Shown here one piece after another: positions 36,454 to 44,039 of a stretch of 49,709 nucleotides of DNA; the first letter of the stretch is position 1, and each line of letters opens with the position of its first letter. Source of the stretch: Deltaproteobacteria bacterium. GTDB taxonomy: Bacteria; Myxococcota; Myxococcia; SLRQ01. The stretch spans positions 1 through 49,709 of the forward strand of contig SLRQ01000069.1 of assembly GCA_007130885.1 (NCBI GenBank), in the 5' to 3' direction. The translations under genes were made by a program, and so were the position numbers. Below the pieces are notes generated by a model. It was not told where the DNA came from, searched no databases, and was given only the letters and a program-made list of their open reading frames with translations.

Positions 36454-37029
36454 TTACGGCGTCCAGGTGGTCTCCTGGACGCCGGCGGCGCGCGAGGCTG
36501 CTCGCGCGGCCACGAAGAGATAATCGGAGAGTCGGTTCAGGTACCGAAGGATCTCCCCTCTGACCGGGATCTCCTCGTGCAGCGCGAGGACCTCTCGCTC
36601 CGTGCGGCGGCACACGGTCCGGGCGTGATGGAAAGCGGCCTCCGCCGGAGAGCAACCCGGCAGCAAGAAGGCACGCAGCGGCGGCGTCCCTTCGGAGAGC
36701 GAGTCTATCTCCGACTCCAGCCGGCGCACCGCGTCCTCGTCGATGCTCGGGATTCCGTCACTCGAGGACGCGTCCGGACAGGCCAGCTCGCAGCCCACTT
36801 CGAACAAACGGCGCTGCGCCTCCAGCGCGAACGAGCCGAGCAGTTTCCACATCTCGCCCTCGCCCTCCGCCTCCAAGGCAACACGCACGAGCCCTACCGA
36901 GGCGTTCAACTCGTCGATCGTGCCGTAAGCGACTATGCGAGGATGCGTCTTCGATACCTCCTCGCCTCCGGCAAGCCTTGTTCGTCCCTCGTCTCCCGCT
37001 CTTGTATAGATTCGTGGTGCGCGTGCCAT
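36454..37029 (-). CDS. pduO: PduO-type cob(I)alamin adenosyltransferase
   Basis: 191 residues. It opens with IYTRAGDEGRTRLAGGEEVSKTHPRIVAYGTIDELNASVGLVR, the ATP-binding signature of the PduO type, and ends with ILRYLNRLSDYLFVAARAASRAAG, which carries the RLSDYLF motif. It makes adenosylcobalamin for B12-dependent mutases and reductases. The start at 37029 lies 11 bp after the mgtE stop, suggesting a two-gene transcript. The longer upstream open frame is the mgtE shadow. Confidence 0.93.
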   Translation of the reverse strand: MARAPRIYTRAGDEGRTRLAGGEEVSKTHPRIVAYGTIDELNASVGLVRVALEAEGEGEMWKLLGSFALEAQRRLFEVGCELACPDASSSDGIPSIDEDAVRRLESEIDSLSEGTPPLRAFLLPGCSPAEAAFHHARTVCRRTEREVLALHEEIPVRGEILRYLNRLSDYLFVAARAASRAAGVQETTWTP

Positions 37030-37040
37030 TTGGGGGCACC

Positions 37041-38402
37041 CTACCAACCCAGCACCTGCATGACCACTTGGAAGTAAATGAGCAGCCCAACGACGTCCAT
37101 CACTGTCGTAATTATGGGAGAGCTGGTCAGAGCGGGGTCCACTCCAATCTTTCTGAACAAGAAAGGAAGGCCCGCGCCCAACAAGTTGGCGACCATGACG
37201 ATGAGCACCATGGTGATGGAGATGGCCAGCGCTATGACCTGCTCTCCTCGCAGGACGAGAACGAAGAGAAATACCAAGACAGCCAGCCCCACCCCCAACA
37301 TGAGCCCCGTACCGATCTCCTTGACCAGCACGCGCCAGTAATCCCGCAAGCCCAGATCCTGGGTGGCCAGCGACCGGACGACGAGCGTAGCGGCCTGACT
37401 GCCGACATTGCCGCCCGTGTCGATGAGCAGCGGTATGAAAGCGGCGAGGATGACGACCTCGGCAAGGAGATCTTCGTAGAAGGCGATGACGTTGAAGGTC
37501 AACGTCATGGAAACGACCAGAAAACCGAGCCAAGGCAGGCGCTTCCTAAACATGAAGAAGGGGCCGGATCTCGGGTAGTCGATGTCGACTGGCGCGGCTC
37601 CCAGCCTGTGGATGTCCTCAGTGGCCTCGCTCTCCATGACATCGATTATGTCGTCGACTGTTACGATACCGACCAGCCGTTTGGTATCGTCCACAACGGG
37701 CAGCGCGGTCAGGTCGTAGTCCGCCATCAGCCGCGCCACGTCCTCCTGATCCGCGCGGGTCGTGACTCGGACCACATCCGTCTTCATGATCTCGGCGACT
37801 CGCCGGTTCTCGGGCGCGATGATCAGATCACGCATGGAGATGACACCTGCAAGCCGGCCGGCCTCATCCTCCACGAAAATCGTGTAGACGGTCTCCGCCT
37901 CCGGAGTCGCTCGCCTAAGAAACTGTATTACCTCCCCGACCGTCATGGAGGAGCGCACGGAGACGAACTCGGGCGTCATGATGCCGCCCGCTTCCTCCTC
38001 GTGGTAGCGGCTGAGGCTCTCGGCCGCCGCGCGCATTCCGGGAGTGAGAGAGGACTTGAAAGCCTCTACCTTCTCGGGCGTCTGCTCTTCGACGTGTTGT
38101 AGAACATCTACGAGGTCGTCGGGATCGAACGCATTCAAGAGAGGGCCGACCGTCTCGTCAGGCAGCTCTTCCAAAACCTCGACCTGCTTGCCAAGCGGCA
38201 GATCCGAGAGAACATCCGCGGCCATCTCGGCGGGCAAGACCTTCACGACTTCCATCCTGCGCGCGGGCGAAAGCTCTTCCCACACCTCCACGATGTCGTG
38301 CGGGTGGGCCTGCTTCAAGACAGCGGGAAGATCCGCCGCTTCCTCTTTCAAAGCGGCACCCAGCTTCTCTAAATCCTCACGCTGGATCCGGTCGCCGTCC
38401 AT
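37041..38402 (-). CDS. mgtE: Magnesium transporter MgtE
   Basis: 453 residues, full length. The N domain is made of short helical repeats (ADLPAVLKQAHPHDIVEVWEELSPARR). Two CBS domains follow (GIMTPEFVSVRSSMTVGEVIQFLRR; IMKTDVVRVTTRADQEDVARLMADYDLTALPVVDD). Five transmembrane helices include the ion-pore signature PLLIDTGGNVGSQAATLVVRSLA. It is an inner-membrane Mg2+ channel gated by cytosolic Mg2+. A ribosome site aaggag precedes the ATG. A cobalamin adenosyltransferase gene follows closely on the same strand. Confidence 0.96.
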   Translation of the reverse strand: MDGDRIQREDLEKLGAALKEEAADLPAVLKQAHPHDIVEVWEELSPARRMEVVKVLPAEMAADVLSDLPLGKQVEVLEELPDETVGPLLNAFDPDDLVDVLQHVEEQTPEKVEAFKSSLTPGMRAAAESLSRYHEEEAGGIMTPEFVSVRSSMTVGEVIQFLRRATPEAETVYTIFVEDEAGRLAGVISMRDLIIAPENRRVAEIMKTDVVRVTTRADQEDVARLMADYDLTALPVVDDTKRLVGIVTVDDIIDVMESEATEDIHRLGAAPVDIDYPRSGPFFMFRKRLPWLGFLVVSMTLTFNVIAFYEDLLAEVVILAAFIPLLIDTGGNVGSQAATLVVRSLATQDLGLRDYWRVLVKEIGTGLMLGVGLAVLVFLFVLVLRGEQVIALAISITMVLIVMVANLLGAGLPFLFRKIGVDPALTSSPIITTVMDVVGLLIYFQVVMQVLGW

Positions 38403-38574
38403 GAAAGAGCCGCTCCTTTCCGGTTGCCCGCATACAGACCGGCCGCGCTACAGTGATGCTCATCGAAGCCGCAAGCCTATGAACCCGCCGGCTCCCGTGG
38501 CCACCCTGAATACCGCATATTCCGGTAGCGCAAAGCAGCGGCCTCGAAACCTAGCACATCAGGGCCTTACCTTG

Positions 38575-38647
<73 letters not shown>

Positions 38648-38691
38648 AAAATGCTTATTCGACTCTCTCCGCCGCCTGGCGGGAGCGGCGG

Positions 38692-38720
38692 AATATAGAC
38701 GCACGCAAGTTCCCGGTCAA
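38692..38720 (-). promoter_or_regulatory. Sigma-70-type promoter for tRNA-Ala
   Basis: On the minus strand TTGACC (38715-38720) and TATATT (38692-38697) are separated by exactly 17 bp. The -35 overlaps the stop codon of the upstream H1-like-tail gene, so the tRNA promoter sits at that gene's 3' end. Confidence 0.7.
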
Positions 38721-39247
38721 GACGTGGGTGTCTTCTTGGTGGCCTTGCGCTTTGTCGCCTTCTTGCGAGTCGTTCCCGCCTTCTTGGTGGCCTTCTTCTT
38801 GCGGGACGTCGCTTTTTTCTTGGTGGTGGTCTTCTTGGCCTTGGTTTTTCGGGCGCTGGGACGCTCAGCGGCCTTCGGCTCGGAGAACGGCTCGGCCGCG
38901 GGCGGCCTTTGGGCCTGCTCCCAAGGAGGTGGCTCCTCGCCCTCCTTCTCCGCCTCCGACAGCTCCTCTATGACCACTTGGATGCGCTCGAGAATCTCAC
39001 GAAGAGCGGGCTCCGCCCTTATCCTTCCGCGCTCGAAGAGGTGATAGGCGTCCTCCCCAAGCTGCTGGAACAGCCGGTCACGCTCCCTACGCAAGAAGGT
39101 GGCATCCAGGCGTTCCCTGGCCATATACGACGCACGGAATACGACCTCTCGGATGTCTTCGAGCTTGTCGAGGGTTTGGGTCCAATACTCACGAAACTGC
39201 TTACGCATCTGATCGGGGTCGAATCCCCCTCCCTTTGTCTCGCTCAT
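38717..39247 (-). CDS. Coiled-coil protein with histone H1-like basic tail
   Basis: 176 residues from the ATG at 39247. Residues 1-100 are helical and charged (MRKQFREYWTQTLDKLEDIREVVFRASYMARERLDATFLRRERDRLFQQLGEDAYHLFERGRI), with phasin- or membrane-associated coiled-coil character. The last 50 residues are nearly all Lys, Thr, Ala and Arg (KKTTTKKKATSRKKKATKKAG). The tail should bind DNA or polyphosphate-like polyanions. No strong ribosome site is seen. It diverges from the beta-propeller lipoprotein gene with 61 bp between starts. Confidence 0.75.
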   Translation of the reverse strand: MSETKGGGFDPDQMRKQFREYWTQTLDKLEDIREVVFRASYMARERLDATFLRRERDRLFQQLGEDAYHLFERGRIRAEPALREILERIQVVIEELSEAEKEGEEPPPWEQAQRPPAAEPFSEPKAAERPSARKTKAKKTTTKKKATSRKKKATKKAGTTRKKATKRKATKKTPTS

Positions 39248-39308
39248 GGGGACCGTGTAGTACCATGGGGTAATCTCGTCAAGCTCGTCCGTGATATAAT
39301 GGAGCACC

Positions 39309-40709
39309 ATGTCACGCTACAAAACAAGCATCGTCGCGGCATCGACCGTAGTCATACTGATTCTTTGCTCGGGTTGCCCCCGAGAAGAACCGTTGCCGGA
39401 GTGGCCTCTCGAGGCGGCCAAGGGGAGCGTGGAGGTGGTGGAGGCCGCGCGGCCCGAAGGCGGTGCCGAAGGAACGCTGGCGGTCAGCGACATGACTCGA
39501 CCTCCCGTCGACGGCGATGTGGGGTGGTGGCCGTCGCTCGCCACCGCCGCGGACGGCACTGTCCACGTGAGCTACACCGACGCCTATAACGGCGCCATCC
39601 ACCACGCCGAGCGGGTCGACGGCGAATGGAAGATAACACTTGTGGACAGTCATGGCGCCGTTGGAAAGTACACCGCGCTGACGTTGTCCGGGGACGGCAC
39701 ACCCCACGTCCTGTACTACAACCAGGACAATCGTTTGCTGCGGCATGCCATGCGCGCCGACGTGGATGAGCTGGACGAGGACGACCGTCGTCGTCCGCCC
39801 CACGCTCACGAGGACTGGGTGTACGAGGTCGTGGACCAGGGTCTCGAGATCGGCATGGCCGGCCGCTTGATGTTTGGGCGGGACGGCATACTCCACGCGG
39901 TCTATTACGGCCCGAGCGAGAGGGTCATACATGCTTACCGTGAGCCTCCGGAGCCGGGCGAGCGAGGGAGGTGGCGCAGGCGAATCATCGATCGCGACGC
40001 AGCCGGATCTCACTCCATCGTGATAGGGCTTGGCGAGGACTCCGAGGGCGGCCTTCATGTATCTTTCTCCAACTGGTTGGTGTCCAGCTCTCACTTGAAA
40101 TACGGCTACCTCGCCCCGGGCGCGAGTGAATGGGAAGTGTCGAAAGTCGAGGGTGTCGATGACGCGGGCTGGAAGAGCGGCATCGTTTTGGACGAGCAAG
40201 ACCGGCCGCTGGTGGCCTACCTGGTCCTTCAAAAACGCCAGATACGCATTGCCAGGCTCGAGGAGGACGGCTGGAAGCACTTCCCACTGGTCGAACGTGC
40301 CAACACCATGGACATTAGCGGAGCGCCGGACGGCCCGGTCGTCATCGCGTACGAGCATCTTCCGGGCCGAGGGCTTCGCGGCGCTCAGGTCAGGTACCTC
40401 ATGCGTGACGACTCGAAGGGCGACCTCGGCAAGGGGTGGACCTCGTTCTCCATACCAAAGGGCGACATGTCGACCTATCTGTCACTGGCCATGACCGCCG
40501 AAGCGCAGCCCTTGATCGCTTTTTACAGGGGCGACATCAGAGGCCTGTCCGTTTTCGCGGCCGGCGCCGTCGAATCGGCGGAGGTCACCGAACAGCTCGA
40601 GGCCAAGGAAAGCGACGATACCGCCGAAGGTCAAACCGGGGAGGAAGAGTCCTCGGCGGAGGACGCGGCCGCCGATGAAGCCGCGGAATCTTCAGAGCAA
40701 GCGGAGTAG
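39309..40709 (+). CDS. Beta-propeller lipoprotein
   Basis: 466 residues. The signal and lipobox are STVVILILCSGC and a ribosome site (ggag) precedes the ATG. The body repeats a sialidase-like blade pattern: WWPSLATAADGTVHVSYTDAYNGAIHHAERVDGEW, TALTLSGDGTPHVLYYNQDNRLLRHA, LMFGRDGILHAVYYGPSERVIHAY, IVLDEQDRPLVAYLVLQKRQIRIARLEEDGW. This predicts a six-bladed or similar propeller. An acidic Glu/Ala tail ends the protein. No catalytic residues of sialidases are evident; a binding role is more likely. Confidence 0.78.
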   Translation: MSRYKTSIVAASTVVILILCSGCPREEPLPEWPLEAAKGSVEVVEAARPEGGAEGTLAVSDMTRPPVDGDVGWWPSLATAADGTVHVSYTDAYNGAIHHAERVDGEWKITLVDSHGAVGKYTALTLSGDGTPHVLYYNQDNRLLRHAMRADVDELDEDDRRRPPHAHEDWVYEVVDQGLEIGMAGRLMFGRDGILHAVYYGPSERVIHAYREPPEPGERGRWRRRIIDRDAAGSHSIVIGLGEDSEGGLHVSFSNWLVSSSHLKYGYLAPGASEWEVSKVEGVDDAGWKSGIVLDEQDRPLVAYLVLQKRQIRIARLEEDGWKHFPLVERANTMDISGAPDGPVVIAYEHLPGRGLRGAQVRYLMRDDSKGDLGKGWTSFSIPKGDMSTYLSLAMTAEAQPLIAFYRGDIRGLSVFAAGAVESAEVTEQLEAKESDDTAEGQTGEEESSAEDAAADEAAESSEQAE

Positions 40710-40821
40710 CTGCCTCCTAGGCCCGCCTCGGTCATTGCGGAGCCTGGAATCGATGCCTACTGGTGCGTTGCCAGCACACAGCCGGCGAACCGCAAACAAC
40801 GATTCCATTTACGGAGGGAAC

Positions 40822-41265
40822 ATGAAGCTCACTCGTTTCAACCCAATGCGCGAACTCGAGGCAATGTCGGATCGCCTGAACCGCATGATGAACCTGGGGC
40901 CGCTGGGGACCACGACCGAAAACATCGCCATGAGCGACTGGTCACCTTCGGTGGACATAGTCGAGGATGACGACAGCTACACCATCGTGGCCGAGCTTCC
41001 GGGTGTTAAGAAGGAAGACGTCGACGCGACCATCGAGGACGACTACCTGGTCATTCGCGGCGAGCGCAAGGAGCACGCCGAGGAGAAGGGCAAGCGATGG
41101 CACCGCGTGGAACGATCCTACGGCTCGTTCCGCCGCGCCTTCCTTCTACCGGACAACGTGGACCCGAATCAGATCACAGCCAACTTCAAGGACGGCCTGC
41201 TTCACGTAATGTTGAACAAGACCGAGAAGCATAAGAAGGCCGCGAAGCAGATCGAGATTCGCTAA
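40822..41265 (+). CDS. hsp20: Small heat-shock protein Hsp20
   Basis: 147 residues with a strong ribosome site (cggaggga). The alpha-crystallin domain spans about 38-135: WSPSVDIVEDDDSYTIVAELPGVKKEDVDATIEDDYLVIRGER ... YGSFRRAFLLPDNVDPNQITANFKDGLLHVMLNK, with the A-x-x-x-n-G-L core motif, and it ends in IEIR, the oligomerising IxI motif. It holds unfolding proteins in an ATP-independent way. No CIRCE-type operator is visible upstream. Confidence 0.96.
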   Translation: MKLTRFNPMRELEAMSDRLNRMMNLGPLGTTTENIAMSDWSPSVDIVEDDDSYTIVAELPGVKKEDVDATIEDDYLVIRGERKEHAEEKGKRWHRVERSYGSFRRAFLLPDNVDPNQITANFKDGLLHVMLNKTEKHKKAAKQIEIR

Positions 41266-41296
41266 AACCCAAAGCCCCCGGTTTATTTTTCCGTGA

Positions 41297-41328
41297 CGCC
41301 GGCGTGGCTACCGGTCCATGCGCCGGCG
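41297..41328. terminator. GC-rich hairpin between convergent genes
   Basis: The sequence cgccggcgtgg ... ccatgcgccggcg can fold into a stem of about ten base pairs between the hsp20 stop (41265) and the stop of the convergent eRF1-like gene (41337). A T-run (tttattttt) lies on the upstream side, so the hairpin is not a canonical terminator for hsp20. It may act as a bidirectional block. Confidence 0.4.
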
Positions 41329-41336
41329 GCTTCGGT

Positions 41337-42623
41337 TTAGGTTGGGGGCAACGGCTCATGGCCGGCGTAGCCGACCCCTCCCGTGATCGGCGATATGCCG
41401 TGCCGCAGCGTACCCGCCATGCCGCGAAAGTGACGCAACCGCACATGGTCACGGACGGTCACTACTCTCGTACCCTTGGAGATGGCGCGGCGAGCCACCT
41501 CTTGCGCAAGGTCGACGGTGGTAGTTCCGCCTCTGCAAAACGGACAGGAGAGCTCGGCTTTTCTGCCGAGGACATCGCACTGCTCGCAGCGCCAACCCGA
41601 GCCGATGCTGGCTCCGAGATCGAGATAGAGAGAGTAGAGGCGGGACTCTTGCAGGGCCAGCAACGTGTCCTCGGTTCCCAGGACGGATAGGCCGCCGCCA
41701 AGCGCCTCACCTATTACTCCATCGACCTCGAGTGAGCGGCTGCGATCCGTGCGACCCAGAAGCGCCTTGGCCGCGGCCCCGACCACGTGATGACGCGGCG
41801 CCTTGCTGTCCATTCTCATCTCGTGGGTAATCCGAGATCGAAGTGCCGAGGGCATCTCCCGGCGAAAGACGGCTCGCAGCTCGGGCTCACCGCAAAGGAC
41901 GATGTCGGGATCCGTCTCGAGCACGGCTAGCCGTGTCAGAACAGACGCGGCCGTCTTGAGGTTGTGCTCGAGGTGATCGCGAATGTGCCTTTGGTGGCGC
42001 ATCTGGCTCATTCCCTCACCTCGGGCGAGAGCCGCCGGTCCCTTGGCCGCCTGAAAGCGCTTGGCGAACGGCCCTCTGTCTCCGCTGTCCACGCGATCGG
42101 GCAGGTACTGCTCTATCTCCGCCTCGACCACCACGCCACCAAGAGCGACCTCGAATATGCGCATCCAGCGCCCGTCCACCAGAACGACGAAGGCCGGAGA
42201 ATGGTGATCCAGCAAATGCGCAAGCTGCAAAACGCGCGGCTGCTCCTCGACCTCCATCTCGTTCTCGAATCTGGTTCGGGAGCGCACGACGGAGTAGAGG
42301 TTCCGGCCGGGGCTCACGAAAAAGGCAAAGCCGTCCGAGTCCACGTCCTCGGGGTTGGCCTGCGATACCAGGTCGTTCACCGCGCGTCTTTCCAGCCAGT
42401 CGAGAGCATGCGCAATCTCGTCCTCATGAGGCCGTTTGCGATAAGCGGCCCGGAGCTCTCCCGACCGGTTTTCCACGAACAAACGAACACGGTCACGCTG
42501 ATGCTCGTCCAGCCAACGAGCATCGAGATAGAGACTGACGACCAGCGGGCCGTCCGGGCTCATTGTTGCAAGGTTCCTTACTGCCTGCCGAAACTCGTCT
42601 ATATGCGATGGGGTAAGTGCCAT
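41337..42623 (-). CDS. Bacterial eRF1-like (baeRF) protein with zinc ribbon
   Basis: 428 residues. The layout matches the bacterial relatives of eRF1/Vms1: an N-terminal domain (LVVSLYLDARWLDEHQRDRVRLFVE), a middle domain (AFVVLVDGRWMRIFEVALGGVVVE ... RFQAAKGPAALARGEGMSQMRHQRHIRDHLEHNLKTAASVL), and a C-terminal part (IVLCGEPELRAVFRREM ... VVGAAAKALLG). A zinc ribbon (CEQC ... CPFC) follows. No GGQ motif is visible, so peptide release as in eRF1 is not predicted from sequence. Such proteins are thought to act on ribosomes. The ribosome site is weak. Confidence 0.75.
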   Translation of the reverse strand: MALTPSHIDEFRQAVRNLATMSPDGPLVVSLYLDARWLDEHQRDRVRLFVENRSGELRAAYRKRPHEDEIAHALDWLERRAVNDLVSQANPEDVDSDGFAFFVSPGRNLYSVVRSRTRFENEMEVEEQPRVLQLAHLLDHHSPAFVVLVDGRWMRIFEVALGGVVVEAEIEQYLPDRVDSGDRGPFAKRFQAAKGPAALARGEGMSQMRHQRHIRDHLEHNLKTAASVLTRLAVLETDPDIVLCGEPELRAVFRREMPSALRSRITHEMRMDSKAPRHHVVGAAAKALLGRTDRSRSLEVDGVIGEALGGGLSVLGTEDTLLALQESRLYSLYLDLGASIGSGWRCEQCDVLGRKAELSCPFCRGGTTTVDLAQEVARRAISKGTRVVTVRDHVRLRHFRGMAGTLRHGISPITGGVGYAGHEPLPPT

Positions 42624-42822
42624 GAGGCAAACCTAGACACCACCTCCAAGAGAAAGAAGAGGGCACCAGCCCGCGTCGGGGTCTTTCTCTCACGGCCTAC
42701 TCCCTGGTCGGTGAATCCCCCCATTGCGCAATCCAGCGAGATTGCGTTTGTTTGAGTGCCTACTCCCTGGCCGTGGATCCTTCTCATACCGGTATGCGCG
42801 CGGCATGCACTCCCTGCTTTTC

Positions 42823-42852
42823 TTGACATAAGCGGGTGGCTGCTCCTATAAG
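42823..42852 (+). promoter_or_regulatory. Sigma-70-type promoter for the tRNA-Val/tRNA-Asp operon
   Basis: TTGACA (42823-42828) and TATAAG (42847-42852) are separated by 18 bp and lie 17 bp before the tRNA-Val 5' end. The hexamers are close to consensus, as expected for a strong stable-RNA promoter. Between 42624 and 42822 I see only an imperfect direct repeat (cctactccctgg twice, about 75 bp apart). Confidence 0.8.
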
Positions 42853-42869
42853 AGCCCGTCCCGCCAAGC

Positions 42870-42941
42870 GGGCGGGTAGCTCAGCGGTAGAGCATCGGCC
42901 TTACAAGCCGAGGGTCACAGGTTCGAACCCTGTTCCGCCCA
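42870..42941 (+). tRNA. tRNA-Val(TAC)
   Basis: A 72-nt cloverleaf: acceptor GGGCGGG pairs with TCCGCCC (one G-U), D arm TAGCTCAGCGGTAGAGC, anticodon stem TCGGC/GCCGA with loop CTTACAA (anticodon TAC), T arm ACAGGTTCGAACCCTGT, discriminator A. No CCA is encoded. Confidence 0.95.
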
Positions 42942-42966
42942 AGAACAAGGATACAAAAAAGAATAC

Positions 42967-43041
42967 GGGGCGTTAGTTCAGTTGGTCTAGAACGCCGGCC
43001 TGTCACGCCGGAGGCCAGGGGTTCGAGTCCCCTACGCCCCG
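42967..43041 (+). tRNA. tRNA-Asp(GTC)
   Basis: A 75-nt cloverleaf: acceptor GGGGCGT pairs with ACGCCCC, D arm TAGTTCAGTTGGTCTAGAAC, anticodon stem CCGGC/GCCGG with loop CTGTCAC (anticodon GTC), T arm GGGGTTCGAGTCCCC, discriminator G. It lies 25 bp after tRNA-Val. Its last 20 bases (43023-43042) recur exactly at 43117-43136. Confidence 0.95.
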
Positions 43042-43116
43042 CTCTGTTCTCCCGAGAGAACCAGGGTAGGTTGACTTGCGCCTTCCATTGGGCTCTTTCG
43101 TGGAAAGGGGACGGCG

Positions 43117-43136
43117 TCGAGTCCCCTACGCCCCGC
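43117..43136 (+). repeat. Duplicate of the tRNA-Asp 3' end, att-like
   Basis: The 20 bp tcgagtcccctacgccccgc match the tRNA-Asp 3' end (43023-43042) exactly. The following ~40 bp also resemble each other (ggtaggttgacttgcgccttcc and ggtaggcaacccgcgccttcc). This can be an integration scar at the tRNA or a 94-bp tandem duplication. No integrase is visible in the window. Confidence 0.6.
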
Positions 43137-43147
43137 ACGTTTGAGAC

Positions 43148-43185
43148 AAACCCCGGTAGGCAACCCGCGCCTTCCGGGGTTTTCT
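43148..43185 (+). terminator. Terminator of the tRNA operon
   Basis: The stem aaaccccgg ... ccggggttt is followed by a T-rich end (ttttctt). It lies just after the duplicated tRNA 3' end and fits a rho-independent terminator for the tRNA transcript. Confidence 0.7.
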
Positions 43186-43230
43186 TATGGCCCCGACCAC
43201 CTCGGCGTCCCAGACAACCGGGACGTCCAG

Positions 43231-43561
43231 CGGTTTCATGAACCGAACTGCCGAGGCGACGCCTCACCCCCCGACTTCGGTTCATCTCATGAACCGAACT
43301 GCCGAGGTGGCGCCTCATCTCCCGACTTCGGTTCATTTCATGAACCGAACTGCCGAGGTGGCGCCTCATCTCCCGAGTTCGGTTCATGTGATGAACCGAA
43401 CTGCCGAGGTGGCGCCTCATCTCCCGACTTCGGTTCATATGGTGAACCGAACTGCCGAGGTGCCGCCTCACCCCCCGACTTCGGTTCATATGGTGAACCG
43501 AACTGCCGAGGTGGCGCCTCACCTCCCGACTTCGGTTCATCTCATGAACCGAACTGCCGCC
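43231..43561. repeat. 51-bp palindromic tandem array (six full units plus a partial)
   Basis: Units start at 43237, 43288, 43339, 43390, 43441, 43492 and 43543, exactly 51 bp apart. Each carries tgaaccgaactgccgagg, a central segment and ttcggttca. Between units, ttcggttcat and atgaaccgaa form a 9-10-bp stem around a 3-5-bp loop that differs (ctc, ttc, gtg, atgg). Inside each unit gaggygncgcctc forms a second stem whose middle base varies. It is not a CRISPR array, since there are no variable spacers. 51 is a multiple of three, so frames stay open on both strands, but no gene is supported. Confidence 0.85.
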
Positions 43562-43658
43562 CCCCACGTCACCCCGGCCCCCGCGAAGCGGGGAGCCGGG
43601 GTCCAGCCCCGGGCGCCTCTCGCGTCCACGCTGCTCCCAAGGCTGGATGCCCGCTTCC

Positions 43659-43880
43659 GAGGCTGTCGCAAAAGGTCGTTTCTTCTCGAAGTCATTCCCG
43701 CGGAAGCGGGAATCCAGCCCCTAAGAAAGTGGGCGGTTATCTGCTCAAGAGGACCACGAAAGGCATGTATTTCGCACCTCATGTGCTCATCTCGTGGACA
43801 CGGTGTCTCCCCGGGCTAGATTCCCGCTTCCGCGGGAATGACGTCGGGATAAGCTTCGAGAGGGGTTTTGCGACAGCCTC
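43659..43880. mobile_element. MITE-like element, 222 bp
   Basis: Perfect 15-bp terminal inverted repeats (gaggctgtcgcaaaa and ttttgcgacagcctc) bound the element. Inside are two facing copies of gtcattcccgcggaagcggg-type palindromes (around 43695 and 43825). It shares ends and palindrome with the 104-bp element at 21189-21292. No gene is inside. A related GC-rich palindrome (gtcaccccggcccccgcgaa) lies just before, around 43568-43610. Confidence 0.75.
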
Positions 43881-44001
43881 TTGCGCGGGGCATGACGACC
43901 GGAAAGCGCGGGGAATGACGAACGAGGCGTTACGGTGTTACGACCAGCGACGAACCGGACGTCATCTCCCATCGAGGCACGCGTGCGTCCCCATATAGCC
44001 C

Positions 44002-44030
44002 TTGTCTTTTATAGCAAGACACGCTAGATT
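44002..44030 (+). promoter_or_regulatory. Putative promoter of the AbiE-type pair
   Basis: TTGTCT (44002-44007) and TAGATT (44025-44030) are spaced by 17 bp, nine bases before the ATG of the antitoxin-like gene. The short leader and the partial inverted repeat (gtctttt...caagac) around it suggest autoregulation, as in AbiEi systems; that part is inference. Confidence 0.45.
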
Positions 44031-44039
44031 CAGGGACAA

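Noticed and set aside
39312..40358. A 348-codon frame on the minus strand
   Set aside because: It is antisense to the beta-propeller lipoprotein, which has a signal, lipobox and repeated blades.
40710..40821. CIRCE-type or other heat-shock operator before hsp20
   Set aside because: No TTAGCACTC/GAGTGCTAA-like inverted repeat is present in this stretch.
43231..43561. CRISPR array
   Set aside because: Units are near-identical over all 51 bp with no variable spacers, and no cas gene is in the window.
42881..43567. Open frame on the minus strand with 17-residue repeats
   Set aside because: It runs across two tRNA genes and exists only because 51 is a multiple of three.
43187..43819. Open frame on the plus strand with MNRTAEVAPHLPTSVH repeats
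   Set aside because: It has no ribosome site and no domain, and the same stretch is open on both strands; structure of the DNA explains the repeats better.
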